Assembly (NCBI GenBank): GCA_000711775.1
Contig: ARYC01000469.1
Location: forward strand, 1-64,000
Length of the DNA stretch: 64,000 nt
Origin: Oxytricha trifallax
Lineage: Eukaryota > Ciliophora > Spirotrichea > Sporadotrichida > Oxytrichidae
Reading direction: 5' to 3'
Of the stretch, positions 57,682 to 64,000 are shown in pieces (within the stretch, counting starts at the first letter, position 1; every line of letters starts with the position of its first letter). The position numbers and the translations under genes were made by a program. Below the pieces are notes generated by a model. It had not been told where the DNA came from, did no database searches, and saw only the letters and a list, made by a program, of their open reading frames with translations.

Positions 57682-60600
57682 ATGATAAATTCCCAAATGG
57701 CAGCAAACCAAAGTGCAACTAATAGAATTGGAGTTTTACAATAAAATTAATAAAATTTGAATACTAGCCATTCCTCCCATTCAGATTTGAACGTTATCCC
57801 TTTATTAATATTATTTCAGTCTTATTTTTACTATTAGTAAAATCTTAATAGTGATTATGAAATAAAAGAATAATTTAATGTATATTTTGGTTATTCCGAC
57901 TCTAAATTCAAACACTTCAAGCTAGCAATCACTACAGAAGGTAGATATAATTGGTCCAACGCCTAAAAGCGTGCGATAAGGCAGTCATATGAAACCACTT
58001 ATATCACCAACCAAAAACAATACATAAAGTAGTACTATGAGTGGAGGTGTTGTCTTCACATCAAACATTAATATTGTGTACATTAATTTTAAGATTTAAG
58101 CATTAATTTGATTAATCGTAGAAAATAGAGCAAATTATTAGAATTTTCATGTGATTAAGGAATAATCTCAATAATTAAACTAGCAATAGCATGAATTACA
58201 GTAATATAAAAACAACTAGCATAAACTAAATTAATTTAATGACACCTCAGAGCAGTAATCATAGCAAGGACGGGACTACAGGTTAAATTGCGACAATATA
58301 AACCTTTTAACTATAATTACTTGCATTATTTATAACTATTTATGACTAAAACATCAATAGTTTAATGTAAAGTTTAGTTAGTGGGAAGCTTGAGTGCAAA
58401 AAATAGTCAATCGCAGTTGAACAGCTAGAATATAGTAAATAATTTATCAGAACAAAACTAATAAATTTAAGGGTCTCCTCCTGTGATAAGCTACGACAGC
58501 TTAAGTAAATAAAACAGTGGCAGTCATTAAAAACTAAAGAATGTTACATCCGGTTTAAATGCTAAGTCTATATATCATTTTATCCTTAGTATTTTATTTG
58601 TTATCTATTTCTTTTTAAAACCCCTATTCCCCAACTTATAGTTGAATATATTAGTCTAACAACACCCCTCAGTCATCATCCCATTCAAGAAATACTTCAT
58701 TGCAGATTAGTAATATAAAAGCCTACTTAGCTGGAAATGATCGAAGTCCAACCTTGTCTGCTAAAAAACTTAAGAGTAAGGGGCCTAGAGATAGTGACAC
58801 TGTACAAGAAGGATTCTCGATTGGCCTTAGTTCGCCTATGCTAGACAGTAATATAGATTAAATAAAACATGAAGCAATTTTGTTATAAAAAGGATAAAAT
58901 CTTGAAAATTTAATCATATTTCTTTTATTTCCACAAAAATTTATGCAACATCCTTTTTCCCGTATAAACATGAGCTTAAATTTTAATCATTTTATTTGTT
59001 AATACTTTTCAAAAAAAACTTATTTACACAATACAGTAAACATGGACAGCAATAAAAACGAAGACTCCTCATAAAAAACCTAATCAATGGATTTAGATGA
59101 AAAATAATGTTAAATTAAGAATAATTTTCAGGAAGCGTAACAATAATAATCTAACTAATCTCCCTTTATGAACACCCACGAATCAGACTTACTATCAGAA
59201 AATAATAGTTTATTTCATCAGAAGAAAAATAGCGCACAGTAAAGTACAGTTGCCAATTAAATTCCTCAGTCAAGTTAGCATAAGATTTTACTTTGTAAGT
59301 CATAAAAAACAAAATTATATCACTGATAATGTTTGTCAATTACTGTTGGGTCATAGATGAAAAAGAAAATAATTAAATATAATAATTTGATTTAATTAGA
59401 TTATTCAACATTTCTAAGTCATTTTAAAGTTGAGGTTTTTTTAGATACTAGTAAATAATCAATAAAGAGGGTTAAACTATTTTTAATATGAGAAAAATTT
59501 AATATAAATTTCCAATAAAGCAGAGAGATGCAGTTTAAATCTACTTTATTGCATTTTTTATATACTTAAATTTAAAATTACCTCTAAGATTAGAAAATAA
59601 TATTAATTTATTATTTTATACTCAATTCAACTCTTGCAATTATAAATAATAATAACATGAATAAATTTTATTTTCTAGATTCAGCGACTTCTGTAGCTTC
59701 CTCTTTTAAAAAGAAGGAAAATCTTGATAAAAAGTATCTAATAGGTAAAATATGGTTCAATAATATGTTTTATTATTTAGATGATGATAAATAATTAAGC
59801 ACAAATAGTGGAGTGGGAAATGGCTTAAGAAATACAAGTAATGCTCTGTCTTTTGATAATCACAGAACCACTATATAATCAAATGCTAATTTTATATTCA
59901 TGCATCTTTTTGATTTATAGTCAAGAGGGGGAAAGTAAATTTAAGTCAGCACGAGAAAATAAATCATAGTATATCTAACGATCCATTAGTAAGCAGCATA
60001 TCAAAAGACATACACAATACAAGTACAAATTTTGAGAAAGGTTAAAATTCCCTTAATAACACTTTGAGTTTGTAGAAGTAAACCTCTAGTGGGAAAAAAC
60101 CTAATCATAAAATTGGTGGAGCATTTGGGGCAAACAACTTCAGCAATACTTAGTCATTTGGTTTGAATGGAATTCATGCCTAGATTAAATTTGAATAACA
60201 CAAATCTCAAAGTGCCTACTAGTCACCCACAGGGAATGCTTTAAGTAAAACAGCACGACCTAATATTTTCGCTAAGTAAAAATCATCTTAAGAGTAAAAT
60301 TCAACTGAAGCTTAACAACCTCCCTCAACAAGACATATGAAAAAGGTTTCAAATTAAACGCCAATGATAACATCTTACTTAAGCTAATAAAATTCGTCAA
60401 AATCAAATAGCAAAACAAGCGTATTCAATTTTAATTCATCAAATCCTAATCATAATAATTAAAGTCTTAATGCTCATACTTCAGCAATCAAAAATTAGCA
60501 TTAATCCCCAAATGGCAAAAAGCCCTCTCTAACTGCTATAAATAAATATCAAAGCAGTTTGTAATCGAACAGTCATGGCAAGTAGCATAGAAGCACAATT

Positions 60601-63011
60601 TTAAAGAAGCAAGTACCATCATCAGCTTAGAATATGAATGGCACAATCGCATTAAAAGCGAATAATCATAATTCTAAGCTTGCAGATAGTAACACCAAAA
60701 ATTAAAGTTAAAACGTATCCTTAAATTTTACAATAAATAATAATACTTCATTGCAACAAGCTGCTGCCAATACACATCAAAATTAGGTACAGAGTCTCAA
60801 TAATACATTTCTATAAAATTCTATCAATAATAGTTAAATAGCTGATAGCAGGCCAAGTTCACAAACATAAATTAACAATAATCTAAATAGTGGTAGTTCA
60901 CAATAGCAAAACCATAGTTAAAAATTAAATATGGGAAGTTAACCTTCAAACATTAGTAGCTTAAATGGAAGTAAGAAAAATAGCATGATGCTTAAAGGTA
61001 TAAAAAGTTTGCAGATTGAGATACCAGAAGAAATCTTAAATTAGCATCGATAATCAAATCAGTCAAGTAATAATGTTAATGATACTCAAATTTCAACAAG
61101 AAGTGATAACAAGCCTGTTAAGAATCTAATGACAAATTAGATTACAAAAAATAATTATTCACAACAAGTATCTCAGCTTACCACTCCTAAAGGTTTGGAA
61201 ATTAAAGATAGATAAAATCTTTCAATTTCCTCAACAGATAAGTCTTAAACTAAATAGAAAGCTAGTCCCAGAAGCATTTAGTAGCAAATTTAAATGATGG
61301 CAGAGATGCCTCTTCAACCAGCACACAAAATCATAATACCTAATCATGAACCTACTAAATGTTCTGTTAAGAGAAACGGAGTTGTCGTAGCTTATGCAGC
61401 AAATACTAACCAGGGTATTATAAGAACTTATAATGAGGACAGAGTATCTATAATTTTAAATATTCTTAAGCCAGCAAACAGAGCTAATGAAGAATGGCCA
61501 AAGTGCTCTTTTTTTGGGATCTATGATGGTCATGGTGGTTCAGGGTGTGCAGACTTCCTTCGTGATAATCTGCATTAATTCGTTATAAAAGAACCTTCTT
61601 TTCCATGGAACCCAAAAGAAGCAATAAGAAATGGTTTTGCTAAAGCTGAAAAGAAATTCACAGAACTAAATTATAACCCAGAGACTGATGAAGTGATAGA
61701 TAAGTCTGGGTCTTGTGCAATTACTATTTTGATAATTGGAGATGTTTGCTTCTCTGCAAACGTTGGGGATTCAAGAGCTTTACTTTCGGGAACTGGAGGG
61801 TAGAAAATATATCCCTTAAGCAGAGATCATAAGCCAAGTGATGAAAATGAAAGAAAACGTATTATAGAAGCTGGAGGCCAAATATATCAGTAATTTTTTT
61901 TAATTAAATTAATTTCCCTATAGGACCGCAACTAGTTTACCAAGTAACTCAAACGACTCTAATGCAAAGAAGGAAATGATCATTGGGCCTTAAAGAGTGT
62001 TACCAGGAAGACTATCAGTATGCAGGACCTTTGGTGATATTGAGTTTATTTATACTTAAAATAATTGATCTAGATGCTAAAATAGAGAGGAGAGGTGGAA
62101 ATCCAAATGTAGTAATAGCAATTCCAGAAATAAAATCCTTCAGAATTACTGATGAACATGACTTTATAGTCATAGCAAGTATAATTTATCATTAATTGCA
62201 TCTTCAATCTTAATGTTTTATAAGCTTAAATTCTATTTAACTTCAATTAGGTGATGGTATCTTTGATAAACTTTCAAATCAAGAAAGCATCGAATGTGTT
62301 TGGAACAGTGTCAGAGACGTGAAATCCTCGAATGTGCATCAACAAGCTGGTCTTGGAGTTGAATATATAATTAAAAACGCTCTTCTTCGTCGAACCCTAG
62401 ATAACGTAACAGTAGTAGTTGTAGCTTTTGAGAATTTCTAGAGGATTACTTTTGGATCTACTTTTACAAATGAGAGTGAAATAATCAATGCGGGTAATAC
62501 AACTGATTTGAACATCTTAAAGAAACGAAACGCATAAATGAACAACACACATACTTCAGGGTTAATTAAAGATTCCCGAAAAGCACTAGGGATTAATAAT
62601 TACCGATCTGGCCACTAAACTCCAACTAATAACAACATTCTAGAGAGAAGTTTGCGAAGTTAAAACGTGAGTCTTGAAGAGTCTAAGATTTCAGATCCCA
62701 ATGCAAGTCTCCTCATGAACCAAACTCATCTCTCTTATAAATCACATCACAATAATAATTCAATACACAACCCTAAATCAGGCATCATAGGAGTCCATAA
62801 TAACTTAGGCAACAATCACTCTATAGACAGTAGTAATAATAATTAAATGAATTTGAATAATCCCACTACTCTCAATACCGGTGGAAATTCAAACTCTTTA
62901 GGAACGAAGTAATTGATCAGCCCGCATGCTATAGCATCCAAATATCAAAGCATATCTACGAAGAATGATGAGTTCAAGTCTAAAGTCAAACATTTTGACT
63001 TTTCACAGTGA
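57682..63011 (+). CDS. PP2C-type protein phosphatase with giant low-complexity N-terminus
   Basis: A Mg/Mn-dependent Ser/Thr phosphatase. ATG 57682 (MINSQMAANQSATNRIGVLQ) opens a very long Asn/Ser/Gln-rich region that includes a more ordered block, NVYFGYSDSKFKHFKLAITT (about 57870-57930). Frame stays open across 58800-59100, where a second possible start is MDSNKNEDSSQKTQSMDLDE (59042). The phosphatase domain starts near 61360 with NQGIIRTYNEDR, FFGIYDGHGGSGCADFL, CFSANVGDSRALL and LSRDHKPSDENERKRIIEAG. Intron 61890-61923 (34 bp) follows, then GRLSVCRTFGDI. A 25-bp IES (62039-62063) and intron 62179-62250 (72 bp) lead to IASDGIFDKLS and LDNVTVVVVAF. A Ser/Asn-rich tail ends at TGA 63009-63011. 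All metal-binding motifs are intact. IESs or introns also lie at about 58870-59040, 59300-59680 and 59740-59790. Confidence 0.85.
62039..62063 (+). other. 25-bp IES in the PP2C gene, pointer ATTGA
   Basis: Direct repeats ATTGA at 62039-62043 and 62064-62068. If retained, the phosphatase frame is lost after FGDIE; removal gives FGDIDLDAKIERRGGN, restoring the conserved metal-site region. One of the shortest IESs in this window. Confidence 0.85.
62179..62250 (+). other. 72-bp spliceosomal intron in the PP2C gene
   Basis: GTATAA...CAATTAG. Splicing joins IAS to DGIFD, the most conserved metal-ligand motif of PP2C enzymes. No pointer longer than the GT shared by chance, so an intron is more likely than an IES. 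Confidence 0.8.
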
Positions 63012-63220
63012 AGTTTAAAAAAAATGTTCGAATGATCAATAAAGATAATAATTGAATAAATAGCTTAATAAAAGCTTAAGGAGTTTTATCTTCTGACTTT
63101 AACAGTGTATTTTTAGTTTAAATTAGCTTTTATCTATGTAAATTCATATTAAATTTTATTCATTAAATCAAGACTTCATCAATTCACTGTTTTAAGTTAT
63201 ATAACATCATTCTTTTTAAT

Positions 63221-64000
63221 TCACTAGTCCTATCCAAATAAATGTCCAAATCTTCTCAATTCATATTCTATAAAAAGAGATTTATTAAAAATTACGAATA
63301 TAAATACTTACACTACATTTGCTTAGTCTCCTATTTTTTCTTCTTGGCTTTCAGGATATCACTGTATTATTATAATTTAATTAAGAACACATACTAAAAT
63401 CATATATACTTTAAATTCTATCACTGACCTATGTCTCAGTTTGATTTCTGTTATGTCTCATCTTTTTCAATGTATTAACAAATTTCTCTTGAGTATTGCT
63501 TAACACATCTTATCTCAATTCATCCTTCTCTATATCCTATTTTACGCCATTCATTAATCATAAATTAATATTACGCTTATAGAAAGAATAATTAATAAAT
63601 ATAAATTTAATAATTAATAGTTATTATTAATTGTCACTATGATCCCAATCTTCCTTAGCTTCCTCATCTATTATTTTATGTTGCTCCATGTATGTCTAAT
63701 CCATAATAAGCAAAAATTTTATTAATGTAAAATAAAAATAATCCTGAGTTTTATTAGCTAAGTTATGACTTGAGAAATCAAAAGCACTCTAATTTTCTAG
63801 TTATTCATTTCCTTGAGATATTTTTATTATAAAAACTTAATTGAAAAAAGTATAAATTTGTTAATTTGAATTATTTCTAGTAAAATAACATTGAAATGAT
63901 ATTTTGATGTTAATTGATTAAGCTGTGGTTTCTTGTCCTCCTCCAATTCCAGAATTTTATTTTTATTTTTGCAGGAACTCTTTCATCACGTTTCTAATTA
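63221..64000 (-). CDS. unrecognised charged coiled-coil protein (partial)
   Basis: I do not recognise it; the 5' end is off the right edge. Minus-strand blocks: 63900-64000 with RNVMKEFLQKQKQNSGIGGG; 63640-63700 with QTYMEQHKIIDEEAKEDWDH; 63425-63550 with GVKQDIEKDELRQDVLSNTQ and EKFVNTLKKMRHNRNQTETQ. A 62-bp IES (63357-63418) follows, then DILKAKKKKQETKQMQ, an intron (63268-63311, 44 bp, GTAAGT...TATAG) and the end YELRRFGHLFGQDQ with TGA 63221-63223. Highly charged helical protein. Confidence 0.6.
63357..63418 (-). other. 62-bp IES, pointer TATCACTG
   Basis: Direct repeats TATCACTG at 63357-63364 and 63419-63426. Removal joins TETQVS to DILKAKKKK in frame. Confidence 0.8.

Overview
The window looks like germline (micronuclear) DNA of a spirotrich ciliate close to Oxytricha. 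Three things point to this. (1) Recognisable proteins can be read only if TAA and TAG code for glutamine and TGA is the only stop; many conserved domains run straight through in-frame TAA/TAG. (2) Three copies of transposon ends carry the C4A4/G4T4 telomere-like terminus and a 3-bp ANT target duplication, the hallmark of TBE (telomere-bearing element) transposons. (3) Almost every gene is interrupted by AT-rich stretches bounded by short direct repeats (pointers). Removing one pointer copy plus the stretch restores the conserved reading frame, as expected for macronuclear-destined segments (MDSs) separated by internal eliminated sequences (IESs). Ordinary short GT-AG introns (34-101 bp) are also present. 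Coordinates given for genes therefore span MDSs, IESs and introns, not continuous coding sequence.

Layout. 1-98: right end of a TBE that runs off the left edge. 1.0-1.8 kb: small unrecognised gene (-). 1.9-7.1 kb: full-length ABCC/MRP-type ABC transporter (-). 7.5-8.1 kb: mitochondrial ribosomal protein bL35m (+). 8.3-9.3 kb: IFT27-type Rab-like GTPase (-). 9.5-12.7 kb: two unrecognised Gln/Asn-rich genes facing each other. 13.5-16.7 kb: long-chain acyl-CoA synthetase 1 (-). 17.3-18.4 kb: unrecognised secreted-type protein (-). 18.7-20.0 kb: UDP-glucuronate decarboxylase-like enzyme with a signal peptide (-). 20.7-23.1 kb: acyl-CoA synthetase 2 (-). 23.3-31.4 kb: one TBE with a second TBE nested in its zinc-finger/kinase gene. 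31.6-35.0 kb: acyl-CoA synthetase 3 (-), carrying a palindromic MITE-like element. 35.2-37.4 kb: unrecognised genes (-). 37.8-40.9 kb: SET-domain methyltransferase of the SETD3/LSMT type with a very large insertion (+). 41.0-43.1 kb: a 74-residue protein and a PHR-domain protein (+). 43.4-45.6 kb: RING-finger protein (-). 45.8-47.1 kb: SF-assemblin-like coiled coil (-). 47.2-49.8 kb: possible Tim44/mL45-like protein (+). 50.0-50.7 kb: unrecognised protein (-). 50.9-51.7 kb: large palindromic transposon-like element with an 8-bp target duplication. 51.8-54.0 kb: TTC16-like TPR protein (+). 54.1-56.3 kb: unrecognised gene (-). 56.6-57.5 kb: COMM-domain protein (+). 57.7-63.0 kb: PP2C phosphatase with a giant low-complexity N-terminus (+). 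63.2 kb to the end: partial coiled-coil gene (-).

The genes are unrelated housekeeping, cytoskeletal and metabolic functions, as expected for a genome that is later cut into gene-sized chromosomes; no operon logic is visible. The exceptions are acyl-CoA synthetases 2 and 3, which look like tandem duplicates later pushed apart by the nested TBE pair. The most unusual items are the nested TBEs with decayed ORFs, the two non-TBE palindromic elements, the split SET domain, and IESs as short as 25 bp.
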